Assembly: GCA_963785125.1 (NCBI GenBank)
Contig: CAWATU010000007.1
Location: 558,001-622,000 of the forward strand
DNA length: 64,000 bases
Direction: 5' to 3'
Source: QHXN01 sp963785125
GTDB lineage: Bacteria; Acidobacteriota; Blastocatellia; Pyrinomonadales; Pyrinomonadaceae
Below the pieces are notes generated by a model. The model was given only the letters and a program-made list of their open reading frames with translations. It ran no database searches and was not told where the DNA came from. Of this stretch, positions 17,646-26,200 are shown piece after piece (the first letter of the stretch is position 1; the number at the start of each line of letters is the position of its first letter). Made by a program: the position numbers and the translations under genes.

Positions 17646-18305
17646 CTATTCGACGTGGGTGAGCGGGGCGTCAACCAGGTGCTCGGAGATGAACCACGCC
17701 TGCGCCTCGTTCGTGCGAATCACATCCGAGACCAGCAGGTCGTTCGTGCCGTCGTCGCCACGCTCGGCGGCTTCGGCCGCGTACTTATGAGCCTCTTCCA
17801 GAATCGTCCGGTGCGCTTCGAGTAAGCGCGAAATCTGCACGGGTACTTCCTCTCGCCCGCGGGGCGGGCGCGGGATTATCGTCATCTCCGCCACGTCCTG
17901 CGGCATCGCGATACTGACGCCCCCGAGGGATTGGACGCGCTCGGCGATGATGTCCATGAGTTCGGCCTGCTCTTTGTAGTGCTTATCAAAGAGCACGTGC
18001 AGGCTGTAAAACGTGGGGCCCGAGACCTGCCAGTGATGCTTCTTGTACAGGTCTCTGAGGGCGGTCGTGTCCGCCAGCGTCTGGTTCAACGCTTCAGTGC
18101 TCGCCCGCCGCACGCCCACTTCGAGCGCGACGGGTAAGCGCCGGCTCACTTCGCCGAAAGGCTGCAACTCCGGCGCACGCTGCCCCAACCGGGGCTGCCC
18201 GTGCGTGAAACGTCCGTCCCGCTTATCGCTTCCATTCGCCCCGCCCTGCGTGTTGGTTTCCACGCGGGCGACGCCGCCTCTTTTACCGTCAAGCTTCTGT
18301 CCCAT
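17646..18305 (-). CDS. dps: Dps-family ferritin-like DNA-protecting protein
   Basis: A 219-residue iron-storing and DNA-protecting protein. The ferroxidase residues are visible in YKKHHWQVSGPTFYSLH and LFDKHYKEQAELMDIIAERV. Dps forms dodecamers that oxidise Fe(II) with peroxide and shield DNA. The 60-residue N-terminal extension, rich in Arg, Lys, Gly and Gln, is longer than usual and may bind DNA. The start at 18305 follows GGAAAGGGA. No OxyR or Fur box was recognised in the 195-bp upstream gap. Confidence 0.9.
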   Translation of the reverse strand: MGQKLDGKRGGVARVETNTQGGANGSDKRDGRFTHGQPRLGQRAPELQPFGEVSRRLPVALEVGVRRASTEALNQTLADTTALRDLYKKHHWQVSGPTFYSLHVLFDKHYKEQAELMDIIAERVQSLGGVSIAMPQDVAEMTIIPRPPRGREEVPVQISRLLEAHRTILEEAHKYAAEAAERGDDGTNDLLVSDVIRTNEAQAWFISEHLVDAPLTHVE

Positions 18306-18500
18306 TGGTCCCTTTCCATCCTTAAAAATTCCGGCGAGTGACCGCTCCGTTGTAGGCCACTCGCCGGCCGTTGCCGCCGTTGGAAGCAGCCCCGGTTGGA
18401 GCTACGTTTGGAAGCGCAACACATCAAACAACAGAGCGACAGTTATTCACGAAGATTTGTCCCTGGCGAATCAAAGTCGGCTCCTGCATGGGCGGCCAAA

Positions 18501-18980
18501 TCAAACGCCCGCGTAAACGAGACGGGTGAAGAATGCGGGGTCAATGACAAAGCCGCCCCACTTGGCGTCATAGGCGGCAGTCGGTTTGGCCGCGATGACT
18601 TCGTCGAGCGTTTTGCCATCCTTCTTGAGTCGCGCCACATTGTCGCGGATCGCTAACAGCATGTCGCGGAACTCAACGAGTTGCGCACGATTCCCGACCG
18701 ACCCGTGGCCGGGGATGATGATGGTCTTGTCCGTCGCACGTTCGAGAGAAATATTTACCCAGCGAATCATGCCGTTGATGCCGCCGCCCACCCCGTTGTC
18801 GATAAACGGATAGTAGCCATTCCAAAAGTTGTCGCCGAGCGCCAGCACGTCGGCCTTCGCGAAGTAAACCGACAAGTCCCCGTCCGTGTGGCCGATCCCG
18901 AAGTTCTTTAGCACGACGGTCTCGCCGCCGAATTGGGGAATCCGTCTGGCTCTGACCACCCTCGCCGCCGGAAATGTCAT
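18501..18980 (-). pseudogene. MBL-fold hydrolase, N-terminally truncated
   Basis: 159 residues matching only the C-terminal half of a metallo-beta-lactamase-fold hydrolase: GIGHTDGDLSVYF, ALGDNFWNGYYPF, IIPGHGSVGNRAQL and a typical end KPTAAYDAKWG...RLVYAGV. The HxHxDH metal site that should lie about 80 residues further N-terminal is absent. The stretch before the ATG instead runs, in the same frame, back to the TAA of the haloperoxidase gene 24 bp away. A deletion probably joined this fragment to that gene's 3' end. It is unlikely to be catalytic. Confidence 0.7.
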
Positions 18981-19004
18981 TAGCTTAACCTGGGCAACCT
19001 GCCG

Positions 19005-19847
19005 TTACGCCGCCGCCGCAGATTTCTCACCCTTGATGAACGCGAGCAAATCCGCGTTGACCTCATCCTTATGCGTCGAGCACATGCCGTGCGGTGCGCC
19101 CGGATAAATCTTTAGAGTCGCGCCTTTGACGAGCTTGGAAGAGAGCAGGGCCGAAGCTCCAATCGGCACGATCTGGTCGTCGTCGCCGTGGAGGATGAGC
19201 GTCGGCACGTCTATCTTCTTGAGGTCTTCGGTGAGGTCGGTCTCCGAGAACGCCTTGACGCACTCGTACGCGCCGGGCAGCCCGCACATCATCCCCTGAA
19301 GCCAGAAGGATTCCCGTAAGCCCTCGGAGACCTTCGCCCCGGGGCGGTTGAAGCTGTAGAAGGGCAGCGACAACTCCTTCCAGAAGCTCGACCGGTCGGC
19401 GAGTACGCCCGCGCGAATCTGGTCGAAGACTTCGACGGGCGTGCCGGCGGGGTTGGCCTCGGTCTTCAGCATCAACGGGGGGATGGCGCTGATGAGCACG
19501 GCCTTCGAGACGCGGCCGGTGCCGTGGCGGCCGATGTAGCGCGTGACCTCGCCGCCGCCCGTCGAGTGGCCGACGTGGATTGCGCCCTTCAGGTCGAGCG
19601 CCTCGACGAGAGCCGCCAGGTCGTCGGCGTAGGTGTCGAGGTCGTTGCCGTCCAGGGGCTGCGCGGAACGCCCGTGGCCACGGCGGTCGGGCGCGACGCA
19701 GCGGTAGCCGCGGCGGGCGAGGAAGTACATCTGGTCCTCGAAGGCGTCCGAGGAGAGCGGCCAGCCGTGGCTGAAGACGACTGGTTGGCCCGCGCCCCAG
19801 TCCTTGTAGTAAAGCTCAGTCCCGTCTTTGGTCGTGATGTTAGGCAT
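19005..19847 (-). CDS. Alpha/beta hydrolase, non-haem haloperoxidase type
   Basis: A 280-residue cofactor-free chloroperoxidase/esterase-like enzyme. The nucleophile is Ser95 in HVGHSTGGGE. The oxyanion region is FSHGWPLSSDAF, with the acid in LHGDDDQIVP and the base in GAPHGMCST. These enzymes hydrolyse esters and, in the presence of carboxylic acid and peroxide, form peracids. There is no signal peptide. The gene is divergent from doxX, and the region between them carries the second copy of the 38-bp element. It is followed by the MBL fragment. Confidence 0.9.
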   Translation of the reverse strand: MPNITTKDGTELYYKDWGAGQPVVFSHGWPLSSDAFEDQMYFLARRGYRCVAPDRRGHGRSAQPLDGNDLDTYADDLAALVEALDLKGAIHVGHSTGGGEVTRYIGRHGTGRVSKAVLISAIPPLMLKTEANPAGTPVEVFDQIRAGVLADRSSFWKELSLPFYSFNRPGAKVSEGLRESFWLQGMMCGLPGAYECVKAFSETDLTEDLKKIDVPTLILHGDDDQIVPIGASALLSSKLVKGATLKIYPGAPHGMCSTHKDEVNADLLAFIKGEKSAAAA

Positions 19848-20002
19848 TACTCATGTCCTTTCGGAATCGATTTACCGTTGAGTGGCGCTCCCGTGTTCCG
19901 CCAGCGGCGGAGTCGTCTGTGTCCCGGCAGCCCGCCGAACTCCTGAAGTGTCAAGCTAGGTCTCTCTGACATCCGGGAGCTTAATCGTTGGCGCGTGAAG
20001 TA

Positions 20003-20040
20003 TTCTTTCAAGATTTTGCTAATACCGATTAAAGGTTGCG
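20003..20040 (+). promoter_or_regulatory. Shared 38-bp element, copy 2 (haloperoxidase/doxX intergenic)
   Basis: The same sequence as at 9610-9647, with 6 differences in 38: the left 17 bases TTCTTTCAAGATTTTGC and the ATACCG core are identical. It lies 156 bp upstream of the haloperoxidase start and 145 bp before doxX, in the same orientation as copy 1. It is a likely binding site for one regulator serving both loci. Confidence 0.55.
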
Positions 20041-20184
20041 CCGTCCGTATCAGGGCTCGACCCGCGCGAACTCTCACGCCGGTGTGCTGCGAAGCAAATG
20101 AAAGTAATACCGAGCAGTATTCCGAAAGAAAGCTGCCACCTGGACGGGTAGTGTGAAAGGAGAGTGGATGGAGGAGGGTCGTTG

Positions 20185-20571
20185 ATGTTTCCACAATTAG
20201 GTCAGTTCACAGACCTCAGCCTGCTGCTGATGAGACTGATGGTGGCAGCAGTGTTTGTGACCAGCGGCCTGGACCACTTCAGGCACCCGAAGGAACGGGC
20301 GAAAAGCATTGGCATGACCCCGGCCTTCACAATGTTTCTCGGGGCCGCGGAGATCATGGGCAGTCTGGGAATCGCACTTGGCGTCCTCACACAGCCGGCA
20401 GCGTTTGGTCTGGTGTTGCTCATGCTGGGGGCGATTTATAAGAAGGTCTTCGTTTGGCACATCGGCTTCTGGGGGGAACGTGCCTCCGGATGGCATTACG
20501 ATCTGATGCTGATTTTGATGAACGCCGTCATCGCCTGTACCGACGGAGGTAAGTACGTGCTCTGGCGGTGA
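20185..20571 (+). CDS. DoxX-family membrane protein
   Basis: A 128-residue protein with four predicted membrane helices (about 9-28, 46-66, 70-90 and 103-120) and the DoxX motifs RLMVAAVFVTSGLDHF and GAAEIMGSLGIALG. DoxX-family proteins occur in redox and thiol-stress complexes, but many are uncharacterised. The ATG at 20185 is preceded by GGAGGAGGG and chosen over the in-frame GTG at 20164. It is divergent from the haloperoxidase and shares its regulatory element. Confidence 0.85.
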   Translation: MFPQLGQFTDLSLLLMRLMVAAVFVTSGLDHFRHPKERAKSIGMTPAFTMFLGAAEIMGSLGIALGVLTQPAAFGLVLLMLGAIYKKVFVWHIGFWGERASGWHYDLMLILMNAVIACTDGGKYVLWR

Positions 20572-20623
20572 ACGAAGCAGTTGATTGAGACCAAGTTCGT
20601 CGCGAAAGTGAGGCGGCGCCACC

Positions 20624-20805
20624 ATGCGGCAGCAACAGACGGATGATGCGGGAACGGTGCTGACCTGGTATGACTTCCTTTGTCCTTTCTGCTACGTCGG
20701 GCAGCACCGAAACGCAATCCTCATACGGCACGGGCTGCGCGTCGTCGAGTTGCCCTTCCAGGCTCATCCCGACATTCGGCCGGGCCGAATGTCGGCGGGT
20801 CCTCG
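20624..20805 (+). pseudogene. DsbA-family oxidoreductase, N-terminal fragment
   Basis: From the ATG at 20624 the frame reads as the first 60 residues of a DsbA/FrnE-type thioredoxin-fold protein: LTWYDFLCPFCYVGQHRN, with a Cys-Pro-Phe-Cys active site, then VVELPFQAHPDI. Homology ends near PGRMSAGPR (about 20805). The frame then runs into unrelated sequence and stops at 20935. The remaining two thirds are missing. It is downstream of doxX and may once have been in its operon. Confidence 0.65.
20771..20793. repeat. Perfect 23-nt palindrome at a gene break
   Basis: GACATTCGGCC and GGCCGAATGTC flank a single G. It lies within the last recognisable DsbA codons, about 12 bp before that gene breaks off, so it may have helped the rearrangement. 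It could also be chance in GC-rich DNA. Confidence 0.5.
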
Positions 20806-20910
20806 CGTCCGACCTCATTGCCCGGATCGGGCGTCTGGTTCTGGACGTAGCCATGCCGGGCATGACCGGGCCCGAGTTCCAACAAGAGTTGGCGCGAAGA
20901 CGACCAGAGA
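20806..20910 (+). pseudogene. Response-regulator receiver fragment
   Basis: About 35 codons in a third frame resemble the middle of a FixJ-type receiver: RLVLDVAMPGMTGPEFQQEL with the phosphoacceptor Asp, followed by ARRRPEM. No start, no preceding strand-helix pairs and no output domain are present. It is wedged between the DsbA fragment and the recombinase fragment and is clearly debris. Confidence 0.5.
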
Positions 20911-21288
20911 TGGGAGATCATGCTCGGGCTCGTGAGGGAGAACCCGGCCAGCGAATACGTCTTTCCTAACCCGGCCACGGGGAAGCCTTACCTCGATCTG
21001 AAAAAGGGTTTCGCGGAGGCGTGTAGTAGAGCCGGCATTACAGACCTTCACTGGCACGACCTGCGCCACACGTTCGGCACGAGGTTAGCCGAGGCGGGCT
21101 ACTCTGAGGCGACGATAGCTGAGCTGATGGGGCACGCTGATAGGAAGACGACGGGGCGCTACACACACGGCACCGACCGGGCGAAGCGGGAGGCCGTCGA
21201 GGCCGCGGCGCCGCGCGCCGTGAATCCCCACCCCAACTATGCCCCGAACGCAGAACAGCCGCCGAAGCTGGCGGCCGTAAAGCGTTGA
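20911..21288 (+). pseudogene. Tyrosine recombinase (integrase), C-terminal fragment
   Basis: The last 120 or so residues of a phage-type integrase. The catalytic HxxR is in HWHDLRHTFGTRL. The second His is in AELMGHADRKTTGRY, and the nucleophile Tyr is in TTGRYTHG. The first catalytic Arg and the N-terminal arm- and core-binding domains are gone. An ATG exists at 20920 by chance. The gene ends 6 bp before the tRNA-like fragment, the usual place for an integrase next to its attachment site. It is inactive as it stands. Confidence 0.75.
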
Positions 21289-21294
21289 AAATGT

Positions 21295-21342
21295 TGGTAG
21301 CGGGGGGGAGACTCGAACTCCCGACCTTGGGGTTATGAATCC
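21295..21342 (-). other. tRNA-Met-like 3' end (attachment-site remnant)
   Basis: On the minus strand this reads from a CAT anticodon loop (TTCATAA), through GGTC and the T-arm GGGAG-TTCGAGT-CTCCC, to an acceptor end CCCCGCTACCA. The 5' half of a tRNA is absent: no AGCGGGG partner for the acceptor occurs upstream, and the 5' side of the anticodon stem does not pair. Integrases commonly recombine into the 3' half of tRNA genes and leave such a copy, so this is probably an att site. The recombinase fragment beside it supports this. Confidence 0.7.
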
Positions 21343-21552
21343 TCTTCTCAACGTGTGCGCCTAACGCGGCATACCCACTCTTCCTAACATTTACCGCGAA
21401 CCGTAGCCGACTGGTCTCGCATCTCTACACGCCCATTACGGAGTGATTCGTGACAAGAACGACGCGCTAGTCCCCACACACAAGTGTGTTTCTCACTCCA
21501 GAAGGTGGTTGAGCTTACTGCCCGTCACTCCGGCGGGGACTGAGGACAAATC

Positions 21553-23403
21553 TTATGATGCCCTGGGGACTGCTCGTACGGGACTCTCAGCGCGTGAGTT
21601 TCCCTGTCCGCGTTCGTCCGGCGTCTCTTTTTCTCCAAGCGTCCCCCTTTTGACGTCTTCCCCTCCCTCTGAGTCACTGTCCGGGCTTCCCTTCAGCGAG
21701 AGGATGGCATTGAAAAAGACCACCAGGAAGATCACTTCAAAGATGTTAGCCACGGAGGTGACAAACTTGGCGTAGGCGGTGGTCGGGACGATGTCGCCGT
21801 AGCCCGTTGTCGTAATCGTGTAGATGGAGAAGTACATGTAGTCCATCAGCTTCAGGGGCTTGGGCTTATTCTGTCTATCGTATTCTTTTCTGAAGCTGCT
21901 TATCTCGCCGAGCGCCTGGCCTTGGCGCTCGGCGATGTCTTTCTCCACTTCCGCATTCGGTACGGGCGCGGGGGTCTCCTTGATGGAGTCAATCGTGGCG
22001 AGAACGACCCTCTTATCCTGTGGTGGTAGCTTGCGGTCGATGATGCTGACGTAGTCCTCTCTCTTTTCGTTCTGCGTAAAGTTCTGCAATTCGGCGTCGT
22101 TGGACGCGGCGAACTGAATCGCGTTGTGGTTAATCTGCGACATGGGCTCGTCGGCGGCCGGGAAGACCGCCCACTGGATTTTTTCGAGGCTGCTGAGCTT
22201 ATCGAGGCTACCCCGCAGCCGCCACAATATCTCGTATTGAACGTACTGCGCCCTCGCCTCGGACAGTTCGTAATTAGAAAGGTACCGCACCGGGGACAAG
22301 TCAGGGGCCTTGGACAAGTCAGGGCCTTTAAACGTTTCGTTATCGGCGTGGCCGAGAAGCGTCACTTTAACCCGATGGCTTTTGTCCAACTCCTCCTTCA
22401 ACTTCCGCACGATTGCATTGAGGCTGCAACTGTTGAAGGACTTTAGCTGACTGCGCATTTCCGCCCTCTGCGGGTTCGGGGCGTCCGGCCGACAAGCCGG
22501 CTCGCTGAGTCCCATTTTTGCCTTCGCCGGATCGAAATAGAAGCAGTACTCTTCCCGCTCCTGCGAGGCGGAGGGGCTCTCATCCGCCTGCGTGGCCGCG
22601 CTCCCCGAACCCTGCCCGCCGTCTGTCTTGCCCCCTCCACCCGGTTGACCCTGCCCGCCCGCCGCCGTGCCGCCGCCGCGTTCATCGGCGCTCGGTAAGT
22701 TAGCCATGTACAACGCCGGGCTGGCGTCGTTACCCGGCGTGGCGAGAGTGTGCTTGTCGTGGAAGGCAAGGGCGAAACCGAAGAGGTATGAGACGCCGAG
22801 GAAGAGGGACATGAAGAACGTGATGGCCCAGAAAGGGTGTCGCCCGACGCCGTCGCTGAGATGCCTCGAAAACTCTTCCCACCTGCCTAACGGCTGCTCT
22901 TCACCATCCGGGTCAGCCCCGCTGGGCTGAGGCTGTGTCGCCTGCTGGCCCTGCGTTCCCACGGCCCTTGGGCTATCCGCTTTCCGACCTTTCGACCTTT
23001 TCCTGGGCGGCACCCTCATGACTGCAAAAGTCATGATTGTGACGAACACCAACACCCCGATAGTCGAGACCAATGCGACGTATGACAACGCCTCGCTCGT
23101 CTTCCACCGCGATGAGTACATAGCCCATAGAACACAATAAACTCCCTGGCAGAACAACGTCGCCCAGTAGTTAAGCCACCAAAAGGCGGACGTCGTGTCT
23201 TCCCTAAGTTTTACCAAACCGAATGCTTGTAAGACTAACGGGACGACAAAAAACGCGCTGATCCACACGTGTGATTCCGGCTCGCTATGCAAGGCACAAC
23301 CGACTGCGGCCGGGAGGAAGGCGAGAAAGGTGAACAGTATTGTGGCGAGAAGTGGACGCCCCGGGGGGGCACTCCAAGTTCTAACCGGTGCGGCGTTAGA
23401 CAT
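21553..23403 (-). CDS. K+-channel-like membrane protein with OmpA-like domain
   Basis: A 616-residue protein. N-terminal membrane helices fill about residues 15-130. A cytoplasmic Pro/Gln-rich loop follows, then another helix (about 190-215), a Gly-rich linker and a soluble domain with OmpA/MotB-like pattern (VKVTLLGHADNE, YELSEARAQYVQ). At the C-terminus is a pore helix and a perfect potassium selectivity filter TTTGYGD (531-537), followed by an inner helix. A large soluble domain ahead of the filter is unusual for an ion channel. I prefer the ATG at 23403 over the GTG at 23466. It is the last gene of the eight-gene operon. It may release K+ or ions when the motor-like complex is triggered; that role is a guess. 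Confidence 0.75.
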   Translation of the reverse strand: MSNAAPVRTWSAPPGRPLLATILFTFLAFLPAAVGCALHSEPESHVWISAFFVVPLVLQAFGLVKLREDTTSAFWWLNYWATLFCQGVYCVLWAMYSSRWKTSEALSYVALVSTIGVLVFVTIMTFAVMRVPPRKRSKGRKADSPRAVGTQGQQATQPQPSGADPDGEEQPLGRWEEFSRHLSDGVGRHPFWAITFFMSLFLGVSYLFGFALAFHDKHTLATPGNDASPALYMANLPSADERGGGTAAGGQGQPGGGGKTDGGQGSGSAATQADESPSASQEREEYCFYFDPAKAKMGLSEPACRPDAPNPQRAEMRSQLKSFNSCSLNAIVRKLKEELDKSHRVKVTLLGHADNETFKGPDLSKAPDLSPVRYLSNYELSEARAQYVQYEILWRLRGSLDKLSSLEKIQWAVFPAADEPMSQINHNAIQFAASNDAELQNFTQNEKREDYVSIIDRKLPPQDKRVVLATIDSIKETPAPVPNAEVEKDIAERQGQALGEISSFRKEYDRQNKPKPLKLMDYMYFSIYTITTTGYGDIVPTTAYAKFVTSVANIFEVIFLVVFFNAILSLKGSPDSDSEGGEDVKRGTLGEKETPDERGQGNSRAESPVRAVPRAS

Positions 23404-23518
23404 TTTATCTCGTGGCTCCCTGTGTCGAGTGAAGAACGCGACGAGCGTGGGCGGGCAGCCCGTCACGTCGGAGGGATTGCTCTCAACCGTCGGCTTGGGT
23501 GTCGCCGGCCGCTAGAAG

Positions 23519-24229
23519 TCAGCGGCGGTAGATCAGTACGAGCTCAATGCGGCGGTTGCGGCGGCGGAGGTCTTCGGTCTCGTTGTCCGCCTGAAGTTTG
23601 TCGAGGTCGTAGTCGGCGTCGCCCAGGCTGCGCCGGACGGAGTTATATTCACCGAACGAAGTCACGGACATAAGGTGCTCCGCCGGGTTGATGCCGACCC
23701 TCTTTGGGTCCTGCAAAAAATTGAAGACGGCGATGGCGCGGTTGGCGGCCAGCACCACGTTCGACGCATAGCGCTGGCTGGGGCGGGTGTCGGCGTGCCC
23801 CTGAATCTGAATCTCCCTGACGAGCGCAAGCTGCGCCTGCAGCTTCCCGCCCACGACCATCAGCACCTGCTCGCCCGCTGGCTTGAGTTCGGTGTGATCC
23901 GGCTCGAAGAGGATCTTGTCGCTGAAGGTGATGCGCTGGGAGTTGAGGTCGTTGTGGATTTCGATGTCGGGGTTGTCGGCGTTGTCGGCGTTGTTGAAGT
24001 AAATCCCGTAGACGTTCTCGGCCAACTTCCTCGGCTGCACGCGGTAATCCGCCGCGATGGAGCCGATCATGCTCATCTGATTGCTCTCGACCTCTTTCAG
24101 GTTGACTGTCCCCATAGTGAGGACCGCCGCTACTAGGAACAGCGCCAGGCACAGGACGAGCACCAGCGCCAGCATCATGTCGGCGAACGAGGGCCAGAAG
24201 TTGAAGCTGATCGGATTATCGTCGTCCAT
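23519..24229 (-). CDS. MotB/ZorB-like OmpA-domain membrane protein
   Basis: A 236-residue protein with one N-terminal helix (about 13-38) bearing the key membrane acid Asp17 in FWPSFADMMLALVL, the place of the proton-binding Asp of MotB and ZorB. The C-terminal OmpA domain (about 105-235) has ILFEPDHTELKPAG, IQIQGHADTRPSQ and RRRNRRIELVLIYR, which should bind peptidoglycan. It overlaps the stator gene by TGATG, so the pair is coupled like motA-motB and zorA-zorB. It is probably half of a proton-driven stator. Confidence 0.85.
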   Translation of the reverse strand: MDDDNPISFNFWPSFADMMLALVLVLCLALFLVAAVLTMGTVNLKEVESNQMSMIGSIAADYRVQPRKLAENVYGIYFNNADNADNPDIEIHNDLNSQRITFSDKILFEPDHTELKPAGEQVLMVVGGKLQAQLALVREIQIQGHADTRPSQRYASNVVLAANRAIAVFNFLQDPKRVGINPAEHLMSVTSFGEYNSVRRSLGDADYDLDKLQADNETEDLRRRNRRIELVLIYRR

Positions 24230-26121
24230 CAGCGCCTCCGGATGAATGGGATCCAGCCGCGAACGCGCTCGCGCCAGCGGGGCTTGCGCGGCTGATGGTC
24301 GGCGAAGATCATCCCCTCCCGGACGTCGGCGGCGGCCGGACGCGGAGCGGCTAGGCGCTCGAGCCTCCGGGAGAGGTCTTGGAGGACGGTTATCTGCTGC
24401 GCGAGGAGCCCGGCCGTGCGTTCGTCGCCGCCCCCGTCCTTGCCGACCTGCTGGCCGAGCGCGTCCACGTTGCGGGCCAGGGCTGCGACGTTCTGCGAGA
24501 GCGCGCTGATGTCCTGCCCCAGTTGCTGCCCGCCCGCGGTGAAGCTGTTGCTGCTCGCGGAGAGCTGTTGGAGCAGTTCCGGGACCTGCGTACTGAGCGT
24601 GTCGAGCCGGCGTAGCTGCTGCTGGTTGGTCTCGTTCTGCTGCGCGAATTCACGCTGGAGCGTCGTCCGCCACTCGTCCGTGTGTTCGTTGAAGTTGAAG
24701 AAGGTCTCGGTGAATTTATCGGCGGCGGTGTTCAGCGGTGCGTCGAGCTTAGTCAGTTTTTCACTCAGTGCGCCGAGCTGCACCTGCAAGGTATTCTCGA
24801 CCCCGCTAAGCCGCAAGCCCAGCGTGGCCTCGACCGCGGACAGTTGCTTCGTCATGGTCTCGCGCAGCGGCTTGCCCAGAGCGTCGTCGAGAGCGCGGCC
24901 GATCTCTTCGTTGCGCTGGCTTAAATTCTTGAAAGCCTGCTCGGCCTGCGTTAGCACCGTCCCGAGCTTCGTGTCGATATCCCCGCGGCTGGAGACGTAG
25001 GCGGTCTCGTAGCTGCGCAGGGCGCCGAGGACTTCAGTCAGTTGCCGGTGTTGGCTGTCGAGCTGCTGCTGGATGTGGCGCTGGAAGTCTTCCGACCCGG
25101 CGATGTTGCGCCGCACGCTCTCCTGAAAGGCCCTCGACTCCTGCACCATCTGCTGGTAGAGGGAGTGCAGCTCCTGCTGGAAGGGCGTCAGGCCCTTTAC
25201 GGCCTCGACGAAGTTCTCAGAGAAGGTGGCCAGCCGCCCGGAGACCTGCTCCATCTGCCCGAGCGTCTCAGTGGCGTGCCCCAGCGTCTCGCCGAACGAG
25301 CCCGTCTTGTGCTGGATGTCCTCCGCGAATTTAGCGACCTTCTGCGCCGCGTCGAAGCTGCGTTGCATCTGCCTCTCGCTGAGTTGCAGCTTGTCGAGCA
25401 GCTTTTGTGAGGCGGTCGGCATGAGCTGCGGCACCCACACCGTCAGGGTGACGCGTTCGAGCGCGCTCCCGAGCGAGGAGGCGAAGAAGCGCAGATAGAG
25501 GGCAAACAGCAACACTCCTAACACGGTCAGCAGCACGCCCAGGATGCTGGGACCGAACGCACCCTTCAGCGAGCCGAGCAAGTGCTGGAGCCCTTGGTTA
25601 AGCTTCTCGTTATCCACCTGCGCGCCGCCGCGCAACGCCTCGGCCAGCAGGGCCAGGGCATCGGCCAGCCCAAAGAGCGTGCCGAGCAGCCCGAGGATGA
25701 TGAAGACTGAGAGCAGGGCGCGGTGGAGGCCGTGTGCGCGGAAGAGCCGGTCGGCGGTGTTCTTGATGAGGGCGCGCACGTCGAGTTGGCTCTCGTTCCA
25801 GCCCGCGGAGAAGATGGCGTAGAGGTGTCTTTCGAGCGGGCTCCCCTCCCTCAGGCCATTCGCCGCCCTGAAAGCGTCGAACCTCTGCTCGCCCTCTCGC
25901 GAGAGGCTCGGATAGAGGGGCTCCGCGACCGCCTCTCCGCCCGCGGACGCCGCGCCCAGTTCGCCCAAGTCCTCGCAGCGCCTGATCTGGCCGCGGTAGT
26001 AGAGGCTCTGGGCAAGGTTCCAGAGCAGCAGGAGGAGCCACAGGGCGAAGAGTATCAACAGCCCGGCGGCGATCCACTGCGCGATTGCATTGTCAGGCCA
26101 GATGTAATCAGTCAGTCTCAT
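24229..26121 (-). CDS. MotA/ExbB/ZorA-like stator with long coiled coil
   Basis: A 630-residue protein. Three membrane helices lie at about 16-36, 133-160 and 189-212. The family signatures are IILGLLGTLFGLADALALL and LKGAFGPSILGVLL. About 350 residues of helical, Gln/Leu-rich coiled coil follow (about 240-590), like the long cytoplasmic tail of ZorA. The tail ends with a basic patch. With the next gene it should form a proton-channel motor whose tail reaches into the cytoplasm. No ZorC, ZorD or ZorE is present, so this is not a standard Zorya system. Confidence 0.85.
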   Translation of the reverse strand: MRLTDYIWPDNAIAQWIAAGLLILFALWLLLLLWNLAQSLYYRGQIRRCEDLGELGAASAGGEAVAEPLYPSLSREGEQRFDAFRAANGLREGSPLERHLYAIFSAGWNESQLDVRALIKNTADRLFRAHGLHRALLSVFIILGLLGTLFGLADALALLAEALRGGAQVDNEKLNQGLQHLLGSLKGAFGPSILGVLLTVLGVLLFALYLRFFASSLGSALERVTLTVWVPQLMPTASQKLLDKLQLSERQMQRSFDAAQKVAKFAEDIQHKTGSFGETLGHATETLGQMEQVSGRLATFSENFVEAVKGLTPFQQELHSLYQQMVQESRAFQESVRRNIAGSEDFQRHIQQQLDSQHRQLTEVLGALRSYETAYVSSRGDIDTKLGTVLTQAEQAFKNLSQRNEEIGRALDDALGKPLRETMTKQLSAVEATLGLRLSGVENTLQVQLGALSEKLTKLDAPLNTAADKFTETFFNFNEHTDEWRTTLQREFAQQNETNQQQLRRLDTLSTQVPELLQQLSASSNSFTAGGQQLGQDISALSQNVAALARNVDALGQQVGKDGGGDERTAGLLAQQITVLQDLSRRLERLAAPRPAAADVREGMIFADHQPRKPRWRERVRGWIPFIRRR

Positions 26122-26200
26122 GGCGGTGAGCCTGTAGGGTTGATAAAGCTAAAAGGATGCGGGTACGCGCCGACCGCGCCCGCGCGGCTTCAGGAGCGCC

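Noticed and set aside
21295..21370. Complete tRNA-Met gene on the minus strand
   Set aside because: No 5' acceptor AGCGGGG and no D-arm; only the 3' half is tRNA-like.
23519..26121. Classical Zorya system
   Set aside because: ZorA- and ZorB-like proteins are present, but none of the other operon proteins resembles ZorC, ZorD or ZorE.
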